Assembly: GCA_016211085.1 (NCBI GenBank)
Contig: JACQSY010000015.1
Span: forward strand, 1-64,000
DNA from: Acidobacteriota bacterium
Lineage (GTDB): Bacteria > Acidobacteriota > UBA6911 > RPQK01 > JACQSY01
DNA: 64,000 bases
Direction of reading: 5' to 3'
Position 1 is the first letter of the stretch. Every line of letters begins with the position of its first letter. The notes below the pieces were generated by a model. It did no database searches, had not been told where the DNA came from, and saw only the letters and a list, made by a program, of their open reading frames with translations. Positions 8,465-16,549 of this stretch are shown here, one piece after another. The translations under genes were made by a program, and so were the position numbers.

Positions 8465-9253
8465 ATGGCTGAAATTGTCCTTATCACAGGAGCTTCTTCG
8501 GGTATTGGAGAAGCGACCGCCTACGCTTTTGCACGTGCTCAAAGCGACCTCTTTTTATCGGCGCGCCGCAGCGACCGGCTCGGACAGGTCGCTGATCGCT
8601 GCCGGCAACTGGGCGCCGCCAAGGTGGCTTTACGCAGCCATGACCTGAGCGTCGCAGGAGAAGGGGCACTGCTGGTTCAGGAGTGTCTTTCAGAGCTGGG
8701 GGGCGTGGACGTCCTCATTTGCAACGCGGGCTACGGCATCATTGGCGCCGTCCAAGACATTTCTCCTGTAGAAATGGCCCGCATTTGGCAGGTCAATTTC
8801 CAGTCTTGTTACGAGTCCATACATGCTGCCCTCCCCCACCTGCTCCAGCAGCGAAAAGGACACATTGTGCTGGTAAGCAGCATCATCGGCAAAAAGGCTT
8901 TTCCCTTTTCAGCCACCTATTGCGCCACCAAGTTTGCCCAGGTGGGATTGGGCCAGGGCTTATGGGGGGAACTGAAGCCTTATAGAATCGGGGTGAGCGT
9001 GATCTGCCCCGGTTACACGGACACCGAATTCCAGAGTTCAGCACGGCATCATAGAGGTGTGCGGCGCCTCAGGCGGGCTTACAAGGGCCAGAGCAGCGAA
9101 GCCGTGGCCGCTGCCATCGTTGATGCGGTGCGCCGGAAAAAGCGAGAAGTCCATCTGACGCTTCCCGGCAAGCTGCTTCTCTTGATCGATCGGATTTCTC
9201 CAAGTTTGGCTACCCGGATTGCAGTCAAAGTAGCCATACACGAGCGAAAATAA
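8465..9253 (+). CDS. Short-chain dehydrogenase/reductase
   Basis: This 262-residue classical SDR has a Rossmann nucleotide motif TGASSGIGEATAYAF at the N-terminus, NAGYG for the central sheet, catalytic Ser in VLVSSIIGKK and the YCATK active site (Tyr and Lys). It is probably an NADP(H)-dependent oxidoreductase acting on an alcohol or carbonyl of unknown structure. A weakly hydrophobic C-terminus (LLLLIDRISPSLATRIAVK) is typical of the DltE/YqjQ-like subgroup that acts on lipids. It sits 26 bases after pckA and ends 3 bases before the convergent ABC ATPase gene. Confidence 0.88.
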   Translation: MAEIVLITGASSGIGEATAYAFARAQSDLFLSARRSDRLGQVADRCRQLGAAKVALRSHDLSVAGEGALLVQECLSELGGVDVLICNAGYGIIGAVQDISPVEMARIWQVNFQSCYESIHAALPHLLQQRKGHIVLVSSIIGKKAFPFSATYCATKFAQVGLGQGLWGELKPYRIGVSVICPGYTDTEFQSSARHHRGVRRLRRAYKGQSSEAVAAAIVDAVRRKKREVHLTLPGKLLLLIDRISPSLATRIAVKVAIHERK

Positions 9254-9256
9254 AGC

Positions 9257-10021
9257 CTAGCCGGTCAGACGGGCAGACTGGCCAAAGTGACGCAGAAAAT
9301 TCTTGGCGCGCTCTGATTGCGGCGCCTCCAGCACCTCCAGGGGGCTGCCCTGCTCAATAATCTCACCGTCGTCCAAAAACAGCACGCGGCTTGCACAGCT
9401 TCGAGCAAAACCAATCTGATGAGTCACAATCATCATTGTGTACTTTTGGGAAGCGAGATCAGAGATCACGCTGAGAACCTCGCCGACCAGTTCCGGGTCC
9501 AAGCTGGAAGTGGGCTCGTCGAGCAAAAGCGCGTCCGGCTCCATGGCAAGCGCCCGAGCAATTGCCACTCTCTGCTGTTCCCCTCCTGAGAGGGTCCCCG
9601 GATAGCAATGCTCTTTTCCCGCAAGGTTGATTCGTTGCAATAGCGTCCTGGCCCGAGCTTCCGCCTGAGCGCGCTCCATCCTCAATACCTTGAGCGGCGC
9701 CAGAATGATGTTTTCAAGAGCTGTAAGGTGGGGGAAAAGTTGAAACTGTTGGAAGACCATTCCCACTTTGCGCCGTACTGACTGCAAAACTTTGGTTACG
9801 GCAGCCTCTTTGAACGTTCCGGGCGTGAGTTCCAGTGAGCCGATCTGAATGGTCCCGCTGCTGAACGGCTCCAGTCCATTGATGCAACGGAGCAAGGTGG
9901 TTTTCCCACTACCTGAAGGACCGATGACCACCACTACTTCGCCTCTTCCCACCTGCAGGTCGATTCCCTTCAAGATTGCTTTGCCCTGGTACGACTTTTG
10001 CAGTCTTGAAATTTCGATCAC
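9257..10021 (-). CDS. Polar amino-acid ABC transporter ATP-binding protein (GlnQ/HisP type)
   Basis: The protein has 254 residues. It carries Walker A GPSGSGKTT, the signature [16 protein letters not shown], Walker B ALLLDEPTSSLDPE and the H-loop TMMIVTHQ. It powers the importer whose fused receptor-permease is encoded directly upstream. The start is set at the GTG at 10021, which overlaps the permease stop (GTGA, 4 bases) and gives the usual family length; earlier starts would place an atypical 35-residue tail inside the permease gene. The substrate is probably a polar amino acid such as glutamine, histidine or arginine, but cannot be read from the sequence. Confidence 0.9.
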   Translation of the reverse strand: MIEISRLQKSYQGKAILKGIDLQVGRGEVVVVIGPSGSGKTTLLRCINGLEPFSSGTIQIGSLELTPGTFKEAAVTKVLQSVRRKVGMVFQQFQLFPHLTALENIILAPLKVLRMERAQAEARARTLLQRINLAGKEHCYPGTLSGGEQQRVAIARALAMEPDALLLDEPTSSLDPELVGEVLSVISDLASQKYTMMIVTHQIGFARSCASRVLFLDDGEIIEQGSPLEVLEAPQSERAKNFLRHFGQSARLTG

Positions 10022-11481
10022 TGGCGCCCTATTTGTGATTCCAGCCTTCGAGCCAGAATCGAAAGCGGATAACTCATCAACAGGTAAAGTACTCCTGTTA
10101 ATATGCCCAACTCCAGAACCCTCCATGTAGATACTGCCAGGATATTAAATTGTTTGGTTAACTCCACCACTCCGATCACGGAGCAAAGCGAGGAATCTTT
10201 AAACAGCGCGATGAAATCATTGGTGGAAGCAGGCAACGCCGCCCGCAGGGCTTGGGCCAAGACGACATATCGAAGCGCCAGCCCACGGCTCATCCCCAAG
10301 GACAAGGCGGCTTCCATTTGCCCCTGCGGGACGGCGCTGATTGCGCCCCGATAAATCTCCGCCTCATACGCAGCAAAATTAATGCTAAGACCGATAATCC
10401 CCGCCAGCCAGGCGGGAAAAGTAAAGCCCAGACTGGGCAGGCCAAAGTAAATGACGAGCAATTGCAGGAGAAGAGGCGTGCCGCGGAAGAGCTCGATGTA
10501 CGCGATCGCCATCTTGTTAAACGGCCAGCCTCCGTAGAGCCGGAGCAGGCAAATTGCCAATCCCAAGACTACTGCCAGACCCATGGAAAAAATCGATAGG
10601 GCCAGCGTTAGGGCCGCGGCGCGACCCAGCAAAGGCACATAGGTCGACAAGGGCGCACGAACCATAACTGGGGCGGGCCCTTCGCCTCCTTCCAATCCCC
10701 AACGGAAAAGGATCTGCTTCAGAGTTCCATCGTCCCGCATGGAATGAATTGTATGGTTGAGCATCTGGACAAGCCGCTGATCCTCCCGGCGTGCACCGAT
10801 GGCATAATAACCAGTTCCCATCGCCGTTCCCGTATACTTGAGCCCGGGTATCTTCTCCCCGTAGTAGCGCGCAATCGGATAATCCATTAAGACCGCATCC
10901 AGGCGTCCCAGTGAAAGGTCGTGGTAGGGTTCCACATTTCCTTCGTACCAGACAATTTGGATGTCCGGCTCTTTGCGCAAGATGTCTCCTGCCAAAGCTC
11001 CCTGCAGAGTCCCCACCTTGCGCCCGCGTAAATCCTTAAGGCCGCCTATGCCGCGGGTTGCTTCTCGAACCATCAGGACCTCACTGAATTGGTAGTAAGG
11101 CTCAGTAAACAGGATCAACCGCCCGCGTTCTTCGGTGATTTCCAACCCGTTCAGAATAATGTCAAAATCGCCGCGCAGAAGCGCCTGCGGCAAACTGGAC
11201 CAGCTGGTTTGCACCATCTGGTGACGAACACCCAGGCGGCGCGCCAGCTCTGAAGCAATTTCCACTTCAAATCCAATCAGTCTTGAGGGATCCTGGGGGT
11301 CGGGAAAAGTAAAGGGGGCGCCTCCCTCGGCGTCTGCTCCCCACAGCAAGAATTCACGCTGATGAATACGATCAAGGGTGTCCGCATAGCCATGGGCAAA
11401 GAAAAGGCAACACATTGCGACCACGAGCAGGAGGAGGAACCGGTGGGAAGACACCTGAAGGAAGCAGACCGTGCTCTTCAC
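10018..11481 (-). CDS. Fused amino-acid-binding protein and ABC permease
   Basis: The protein has 487 residues. A signal/anchor (about residues 14-32) is followed by a family-3 solute-binding domain (about 40-265; GFEVEIASELARRLG, FDIILNGLEITEERG, GTLQGALAGDIL). The C-terminal half is an HisMQ-type permease with several membrane helices and the EAA-loop region YEAEIYRGAISAVPQGQMEAALSLGMS. Importers that carry the receptor on the permease are known for glutamine systems of Gram-positive bacteria. The GTG start overlaps the upstream membrane gene by 4 bases, and its stop overlaps the ATPase start, so three genes are coupled. Confidence 0.9.
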   Translation of the reverse strand: MKSTVCFLQVSSHRFLLLLVVAMCCLFFAHGYADTLDRIHQREFLLWGADAEGGAPFTFPDPQDPSRLIGFEVEIASELARRLGVRHQMVQTSWSSLPQALLRGDFDIILNGLEITEERGRLILFTEPYYQFSEVLMVREATRGIGGLKDLRGRKVGTLQGALAGDILRKEPDIQIVWYEGNVEPYHDLSLGRLDAVLMDYPIARYYGEKIPGLKYTGTAMGTGYYAIGARREDQRLVQMLNHTIHSMRDDGTLKQILFRWGLEGGEGPAPVMVRAPLSTYVPLLGRAAALTLALSIFSMGLAVVLGLAICLLRLYGGWPFNKMAIAYIELFRGTPLLLQLLVIYFGLPSLGFTFPAWLAGIIGLSINFAAYEAEIYRGAISAVPQGQMEAALSLGMSRGLALRYVVLAQALRAALPASTNDFIALFKDSSLCSVIGVVELTKQFNILAVSTWRVLELGILTGVLYLLMSYPLSILARRLESQIGRQ

Positions 11482-12485
11482 CGCATTGCGGTCTCCTGAC
11501 GAAAAGTGACCGTCGCCGGCACACCAGGCTCAGAGCGCATTTCGTTTGCCAGGAAACTATGAACCAGGGCCGCTTGGCTGGAATAAGAAAGCAGCCGCAC
11601 CCAGATGCGACTCAAAATGTAAAACTGCCCAGCTGCAAAGGTCGCCGTCATCCCCCTCCAGGTCTGTTCCCACGGCTTGGTGGGCAGAAAGCTGTAGAAC
11701 CACAGGAATAGCAACCCAATTAAAGTGAGCGACAAATAGAGAAGCGCGACCCTGCCGGGATTTCTCATCGCCAGTCCCAAAGCCTGGATCAATGCCAAAG
11801 CCGCACTACGCCGGCTCTGGATCACCGCAACAATCTTGGCATAATCAAACCAGACGCCGATTGTCGCAAGACAGAGTAGGATCACCAACCATTTTCCTGA
11901 GGCCCACAGAAAGACTACCCGCTCGTCTACCAGATTACGGGTCTGCTGGGACGTGAATTCTGTAAGGCGGGGAAGCAGGTAAGCATAGATGAGAAAGTAA
12001 AAGATTCCTGACAGGATAGCCAATCGGAGGAACAGCGGAAAAAAACGAGCCGAGGCGCTCAACATCTGGTCCCGACTCAGGGGAGCCTGCAAGATATAAA
12101 CCGACAGGAAAGCACCACTCCACCAAGTCCAGATCAAAGCGTAGAGCAACCCGATGAGAGTGATTCCCGCCGATGTCTTGAATAACTGCCCATTCAAGAA
12201 AGCTTCCAGCCCCTTGAGCAAGGCTCCCGCCGACAGCAGCGTCGCATCAAAAGTACTGGCCAGCCCTGTGGCCGCCGTACGAAACTCTGCATACCATGCA
12301 GGATCAAATCCCCGCGCCAGATGGTCTCCTGCACGGCTGGGACCCAGAGAACTTTGAATACTTTCTTCAACAAACAGCATGGGTATCAAGGCGAGCAACA
12401 CATTCGAAAAGTAAATCAGCAAGATTAACCGCTTCGCCCGGTGCATCCGGCTGAGTCCTTCGCGAATTGCACTTAAAACGTTCAT
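11478..12485 (-). CDS. Multi-pass membrane protein of unknown function
   Basis: The protein has 335 residues from the ATG at 12485 (MNVLSAIREGLSRM). About six hydrophobic segments are visible, among them LILLIYFSNVLLALIPMLF, AGITLIGLLYALIWTWW, LAILSGIFYFLIYAYLL, WLVILLCLATIGVWF and VALLYLSLTLIGLLFLWFY. The long loop between helices 1 and 2 is probably extracytoplasmic. No family motif is recognised; the layout resembles uncharacterised integral membrane proteins of didermal bacteria. It is the first gene of the unit leading into the amino-acid importer, with a good promoter just upstream. Confidence 0.75.
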   Translation of the reverse strand: MNVLSAIREGLSRMHRAKRLILLIYFSNVLLALIPMLFVEESIQSSLGPSRAGDHLARGFDPAWYAEFRTAATGLASTFDATLLSAGALLKGLEAFLNGQLFKTSAGITLIGLLYALIWTWWSGAFLSVYILQAPLSRDQMLSASARFFPLFLRLAILSGIFYFLIYAYLLPRLTEFTSQQTRNLVDERVVFLWASGKWLVILLCLATIGVWFDYAKIVAVIQSRRSAALALIQALGLAMRNPGRVALLYLSLTLIGLLFLWFYSFLPTKPWEQTWRGMTATFAAGQFYILSRIWVRLLSYSSQAALVHSFLANEMRSEPGVPATVTFRQETAMR

Positions 12486-12501
12486 AGAAAAAGGAGTGCG
12501 G

Positions 12502-12529
12502 ATTATAACATCAGCGCCGGCGTGCACAA
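12502..12529 (-). promoter_or_regulatory. Sigma70-like promoter for the membrane protein-importer operon
   Basis: On the minus strand, TTGTGC (12529-12524) and TATAAT (12507-12502) are separated by 16 bases. Transcription would start about 10 bases before the ATG at 12485, leaving almost no leader. Confidence 0.55.
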
Positions 12530-12625
12530 CTGATCAACCACCAGAACTTTCAACCCTCGAGAGCACGTACCGGAACGCTGCGCTGCGTGTCCTTGTTTCA
12601 CGTTTATTTTGCTGAGCGCACGGCT

Positions 12626-14581
12626 TCAGGAAAAGAAGGCGAAGTGTTCAAGAAGATTCTGCAACCAGATCGCCCACTTGAGCGCCCACTTTCGTGCAGC
12701 CGACTTACTCGCCGGTTTCCGTACCCAGCTGTTGTTGGTGTAATTCACGTCCAGCGCCAGCTTCCCGTCGGGATCAACTTCAACCAGCCTTATGGGAGAC
12801 TTCTTGCGAAAATCAAAGCGCGTCCAGCGTGACTGTCCATCCCAGATCTCACGGACTACCGTGGCGTCGGAGAACTCCACCCTCACTTCAACGGGGAAAA
12901 CTCCTTCTCCCCAGCGCCTGAGATGCACGGACTGCAGCCCATTGCCGAGATCCGTAACCGCATCGACAGAATAATCAAAGACGTGTGAGCTACGGTAAGT
13001 CTGGTTCCAGAACCATGAGAAATCTTCCCCGGCCACCTCATGCACCACGTTAAAGAAATCTTCAGCTCGAGGATGCTTGAAGCGCCATCGGGAGAAGTAC
13101 GTTTGAAGAATAGAGCGGAACTTGCCCCACCCCAGGTGTCGTTCCAGCGTGATCAGCATCAGGTCCGGCTTTGTATACGAATTCACCGTATACGCCCCGG
13201 GCCCGTAAACACGGGTGAGGCCGGTTGCATCCGCAGAACGACCGCGCCGCGCCGCCGGCCCATACTGCCATGCGGGCGTCGCCATCACGTCCAGTTTAAG
13301 CTCTGATTCAAAAGTGCCCAGCCCGCTGGCGGGGTGGTCCGATTGGAATATTCCTTCGAAAAGCAGCGGGATAAAACCTTCGAAGTAACGGCGCACCACC
13401 GGGGCAGACCCGAAAGCCTCACGCATGATCTTGCGAGTTGAGTACTCGGTCAACCCTTCGTCCAGCCAGGCATCCTCGAACTCATTATTGGCGACAACCG
13501 CATAGAAAAACTGGTGGCCGGTTTCATGGACTGTGACCTCCTCGGGGACCTGCGATCCAGGGAGGTTCAGCCAACGAGTGCCCCCGGTGATCAAAGTCGG
13601 GTACTCCATACCCCCGCTGTTGGAAAGATATGCGGGATCGATAATAGTCAAATGTCCGTACGGATATTCTCCTAACCATTCGCCAAAGTATTTCAAAGCC
13701 GTCTTCGCGGCGGTGAAGTACCTGCTTTCCTGCCCCAGATGATCCAGCATCAACAGTAACCGCAGATCGACGGCTTTTAAGTGCGGGTGCTCGAATCGGT
13801 CGCGAAATTCATAGAAGTCTGGACTGGCCACCCAGGCAAAATCAATCACCTGTTCCTGATAAAAATGGTGCGTAGCCGTGCCATCTTTGTTTTGGCGATG
13901 CGACTGCTGCCTGCCCGTTGCTCCTACGATCCAACCCCCGGGAACCACCAGCCGAACATCGTAGGTGCCGAATTCAGAAAAGAATTCCGTTTGAATGAAT
14001 TGGCGACAGTTCCAGGCTCCGGTTTTTTCAAAAACTCCCAGTTTGGGAAACCATTGGGCAATAAAGAAGTACTCTCCACGAGAGCCGGTCCGGGCAAAAG
14101 GACGGGGAACCTTGATTTTGAATTCGACTTGAATCTCAATGGTTTCGCCAGGCTTCACCGGCCTGGGGAGTATAACCTTCATAACGGTCCGATCATGCGG
14201 ATTGCCGTCATCAGGCTGGATATATTGAATGGCTGAAGTGAGGTCCAATTCTGCAAATCCATTGCCTGGCAGGATCTTCAGCCGACTGACGTCAATGGCA
14301 GCCCACTCGTTGGGACGCCACTGCTTGAGCGCTTCTTCCCTCATGCGGTTTGAATTAAGGAAGGAGCTTTGCGGGTTCAACCATGCATTGTAGTAAAGGT
14401 GAAATTGCAGATCGGAGGCGGCAAACGTCGTCTTATTTGACCAGCGAATGTGAGCTGAACCGGACACGGTTCGAGCGGCAGGATCCAGGCGCGCCTCCAG
14501 CTTGTAGTCAGCAGCCCATGCCTGGCTCAGTGCCGCCGAAGCAACAAGAATAAGAAGGACAATCCAGGTAGGGTCGCGCAC
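12626..14581 (-). CDS. Secreted M1-family (gluzincin) metallopeptidase
   Basis: The protein has 651 residues from the GTG at 14581. It has a signal peptide (WIVLLILVASAALSQAWA, then ADYKLEARLDP), a beta-rich N-terminal domain and the zinc site HETGHQFFYAV near residue 350. The second Glu is 18 residues on, in DAWLDEGLTEYSTRKI. The GAMEN exopeptidase motif is replaced by NSGGMEYP, as in many bacterial M1-like proteins, so aminopeptidase activity is likely but not certain. Earlier in-frame codons exist, but they translate a dispersed repeat (see 14605-14650) rather than protein-like sequence, which is why the start next to the signal peptide was chosen. Confidence 0.87.
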   Translation of the reverse strand: MRDPTWIVLLILVASAALSQAWAADYKLEARLDPAARTVSGSAHIRWSNKTTFAASDLQFHLYYNAWLNPQSSFLNSNRMREEALKQWRPNEWAAIDVSRLKILPGNGFAELDLTSAIQYIQPDDGNPHDRTVMKVILPRPVKPGETIEIQVEFKIKVPRPFARTGSRGEYFFIAQWFPKLGVFEKTGAWNCRQFIQTEFFSEFGTYDVRLVVPGGWIVGATGRQQSHRQNKDGTATHHFYQEQVIDFAWVASPDFYEFRDRFEHPHLKAVDLRLLLMLDHLGQESRYFTAAKTALKYFGEWLGEYPYGHLTIIDPAYLSNSGGMEYPTLITGGTRWLNLPGSQVPEEVTVHETGHQFFYAVVANNEFEDAWLDEGLTEYSTRKIMREAFGSAPVVRRYFEGFIPLLFEGIFQSDHPASGLGTFESELKLDVMATPAWQYGPAARRGRSADATGLTRVYGPGAYTVNSYTKPDLMLITLERHLGWGKFRSILQTYFSRWRFKHPRAEDFFNVVHEVAGEDFSWFWNQTYRSSHVFDYSVDAVTDLGNGLQSVHLRRWGEGVFPVEVRVEFSDATVVREIWDGQSRWTRFDFRKKSPIRLVEVDPDGKLALDVNYTNNSWVRKPASKSAARKWALKWAIWLQNLLEHFAFFS

Positions 14582-14604
14582 CGTGTTGACATGAGCCCCC
14601 CTCG

Positions 14605-14650
14605 ATTCCTCCTGGCGTCTCGACCTCGCTTCGCACGCCCGACTCGCAAA
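14605..14650 (-). repeat. Partial copy of a dispersed intergenic repeat
   Basis: Read on the minus strand from 14650, TTTGCGAGTCGGGCGTGCG is followed by AAGCGAGGTCGAGACGCCAG and GAGGA. This closely matches the right half of the 52-kb element (TTTGCGTGTGGGGCTTGCG, then AGGCGAGGTCAAGGAC and AGAGGAGGA). It sits in the leader of the M1 peptidase gene, between its start codon and the upstream Nudix gene. No terminal inverted repeat is seen here, so it is a fragment. Confidence 0.6.
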
Positions 14651-14712
14651 CATATGATTATTTCTTCTCCGAGACACTAGCGCCGAAACTTTTCTTATCA
14701 TTTCGACTGATT

Positions 14713-15261
14713 TTAGGGAAAAGAAGACGGAGGGTCTGCGGGGCGGCACTTTCTCCAATAAAGCCAGAAAAGAGCAGCCACTGTCTTGGCGTCCTGAATT
14801 TCTCGTTTCATGCAAAGTTCGATCGCCTCATCCAGCCGGTAAAATTCCACCTCAATTTGTTCGTCATGCTCGTGATTGGTTTTGGTTTCCACAATCCGGT
14901 CGGCATAGTAGAAATGTAACAGCTCATCACAGTAACCGGGGGTCGGATACAACTTAAATACTGGATGCAAAGACTCAGGGCGATAGCCGGTTTCCTCTTC
15001 GAGTTCACGCGCGGCACCGGCTAGAGGATCTTCTCCCGGGTCCACCTTGCCGGCCGGTAACTCCAGGAGCAACTTATCCAAAGGATAGCGAAGTTGGCGT
15101 ACAAAAGGGATACGGCCGTCGGGGAGCTCGGCCAAGACCACGACACCGCCCGGATGTCTGACGACTTCCCGGATAAAGCTACGCCCGTTCATTTCAATCG
15201 TATCCACAACGAGATCCACAATCTTACCGGAGTAAACCTTCTTGCGGTTGATCAGCATCAC
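14713..15261 (-). CDS. Nudix hydrolase, ADP-ribose pyrophosphatase type
   Basis: The protein has 182 residues. It carries a complete Nudix box starting at GKVDPGEDP and ending in RELEEETGY. It has an N-terminal beta extension (KKVYSGKIVDLVVDTIEMNGRSFIREVVRHPGG, described here as a strand-rich dimerisation part) and the conserved RQLRYPL and LYPTPGY segments, the usual layout of ADP-ribose pyrophosphatases. These cut ADP-ribose to AMP and ribose-5-phosphate and protect proteins from chance ADP-ribosylation. The ATG overlaps the stop of the VWA gene upstream by 4 bases (ATGA), suggesting coupling. The exact nucleotide substrate is not proven. Confidence 0.9.
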   Translation of the reverse strand: MMLINRKKVYSGKIVDLVVDTIEMNGRSFIREVVRHPGGVVVLAELPDGRIPFVRQLRYPLDKLLLELPAGKVDPGEDPLAGAARELEEETGYRPESLHPVFKLYPTPGYCDELLHFYYADRIVETKTNHEHDEQIEVEFYRLDEAIELCMKREIQDAKTVAALFWLYWRKCRPADPPSSFP

Positions 15262-16247
15262 TGGTCGATGTTGATAAAGATCTTGCCGGGAACTTTTCGA
15301 GTCGAGACTTTGACTTCCCGCCGGTTCTTGTCATCGTCAAAACTCGTCTGATAAATCATCACGTACTGGCTCTTCATCTCGTGAATGATGTCCATATAGA
15401 TCTGGCGCAGGTCGGCAAAAGCATTGGAAAAAATTGTTCGGCCTCCATAACGAAGGGTCTGATCCACAAAGCGGTTCTGCAAAATGATCAGGTTGTGAAA
15501 ATCACGGCTGACGCGGCGTCTTATTCCTAGAGTGTTCGTCCTGTCGAGCCCGTTCCGGTAATTTTGTATGTATTCGTTAGTATAGATAATCGGGTAGAGG
15601 GTAATTCCGTGATGCCGCGTCACCTCGATCATGTCTTCGAATGAAGAACTACTCTTGGTGTCGATGCCATCCGTCAGGAGGATGATGAGCTTTTTCCCCC
15701 CCCGATCCTTGAAAAGATTATCAGCCACCCAAATGACCGAATCGTACAAAGCGGTCTTACCTTTTGGCTTCATTCCGTGAAGATAAGCTCCCAGATCAAT
15801 GGGAGGATCATCCCACCCGAGAACAGGTTGACATTCTTCAGAAAAGAGGACAAAAGCGGATTTTTCCTTTTCCAGGCCTTTGAAGAAATCGACTGCGGTC
15901 CGAACCGCATTGTCAAAGAAATAACCAATGCTCCAGCTGGTGTCGACCATGATCACTGCATTAATCGGCACTTCCTGCTCCTTCAGGAGCGCAATCTTCT
16001 GCTCTTGTCCATTCTCCTGGATCAGGAAATCCGTAGCCTTGAGATTCTTAATGTAACGGCCTTGATTGTCGCGCACCAGAAAACTCAGCTGGATATGCTC
16101 TACCTGCATCAATATCTGTATGTTCTCGATGCGCAAATCGTCTAATTCTCTTTGACTGCGATCTTGTTCAGCCGCGGCAAAGACAGACGAAAAGCCAAGC
16201 AAGACCGTAAACGTAAAGATGAACAGTGCGTGGGATGCTCTTTTCAC
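15258..16247 (-). CDS. Secreted von Willebrand factor A-domain protein (VWFA-related acidobacterial type)
   Basis: The protein has 329 residues, with a signal peptide at its N-terminus ending near VFAAAEQ. An Ig-like strand segment (LSFLVRDNQGRYIKNL, then ATDFLIQENGQEQKI) leads into a VWA domain with the MIDAS motif MVDTSWS and LTDGIDT, and KGKTALYDSV between them. This domain order is that of the VWFA-related proteins heavily expanded in Acidobacteriota, one reason for the taxonomic guess. It is probably periplasmic or surface-exposed with an adhesive or scaffold role. Start: GTG at 16247, with AGGAGG 7 bases upstream. Confidence 0.88.
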   Translation of the reverse strand: MKRASHALFIFTFTVLLGFSSVFAAAEQDRSQRELDDLRIENIQILMQVEHIQLSFLVRDNQGRYIKNLKATDFLIQENGQEQKIALLKEQEVPINAVIMVDTSWSIGYFFDNAVRTAVDFFKGLEKEKSAFVLFSEECQPVLGWDDPPIDLGAYLHGMKPKGKTALYDSVIWVADNLFKDRGGKKLIILLTDGIDTKSSSSFEDMIEVTRHHGITLYPIIYTNEYIQNYRNGLDRTNTLGIRRRVSRDFHNLIILQNRFVDQTLRYGGRTIFSNAFADLRQIYMDIIHEMKSQYVMIYQTSFDDDKNRREVKVSTRKVPGKIFINIDQ

Positions 16248-16549
16248 TCTTCAACCTCCTCTTTGGCATTGTTCGCTCGTTCCATCGTAATGTGGAACAA
16301 ATGATGAAAACAAGCTCGCCAAAATTCACCTCGTCCTGTATTACGCCGGTTTGTTCAAGAGAGAACTACGCCGTCCGCTCGCGTCAAATCCCGGCAAAAA
16401 TTGTGGACCGGTTCCTCTTGAACAAGGCAGGGCGTGCTAATATTGCCTGCGGAATCGCCAAAAAAGTCAAGTGGTCTGGTTTACAAGTGGTCATTTCTCC
16501 ATATTACCGCCTCAAAACAATAGTCATCGAAAAGGATTCGCTGCTGGCG
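16248..16549. promoter_or_regulatory. Divergent intergenic region with inverted repeats
   Basis: This 302-bp gap separates the divergent VWA and TPR-membrane genes. It holds GTTCCA-N8-TGGAAC (16279-16298), and a perfect 11-bp inverted repeat TTGTTCAAGAG (16351-16361) / CTCTTGAACAA (16415-16425) 53 bases apart; the similarity extends inward to GAAC/GTTC with a one-base gap. A weak plus-strand -10-like TAATAT lies in the right part. The frame upstream of 16550 is open but does not look like protein. These may be paired regulator sites or the ends of a lost small element. Confidence 0.5.

Noticed and set aside
16226-16549. N-terminal extension of the TPR-membrane protein
   Set aside because: The frame is open, but it overlaps the VWA gene start and contains inverted repeats; the sequence is not protein-like, and the membrane helix begins at 16550.
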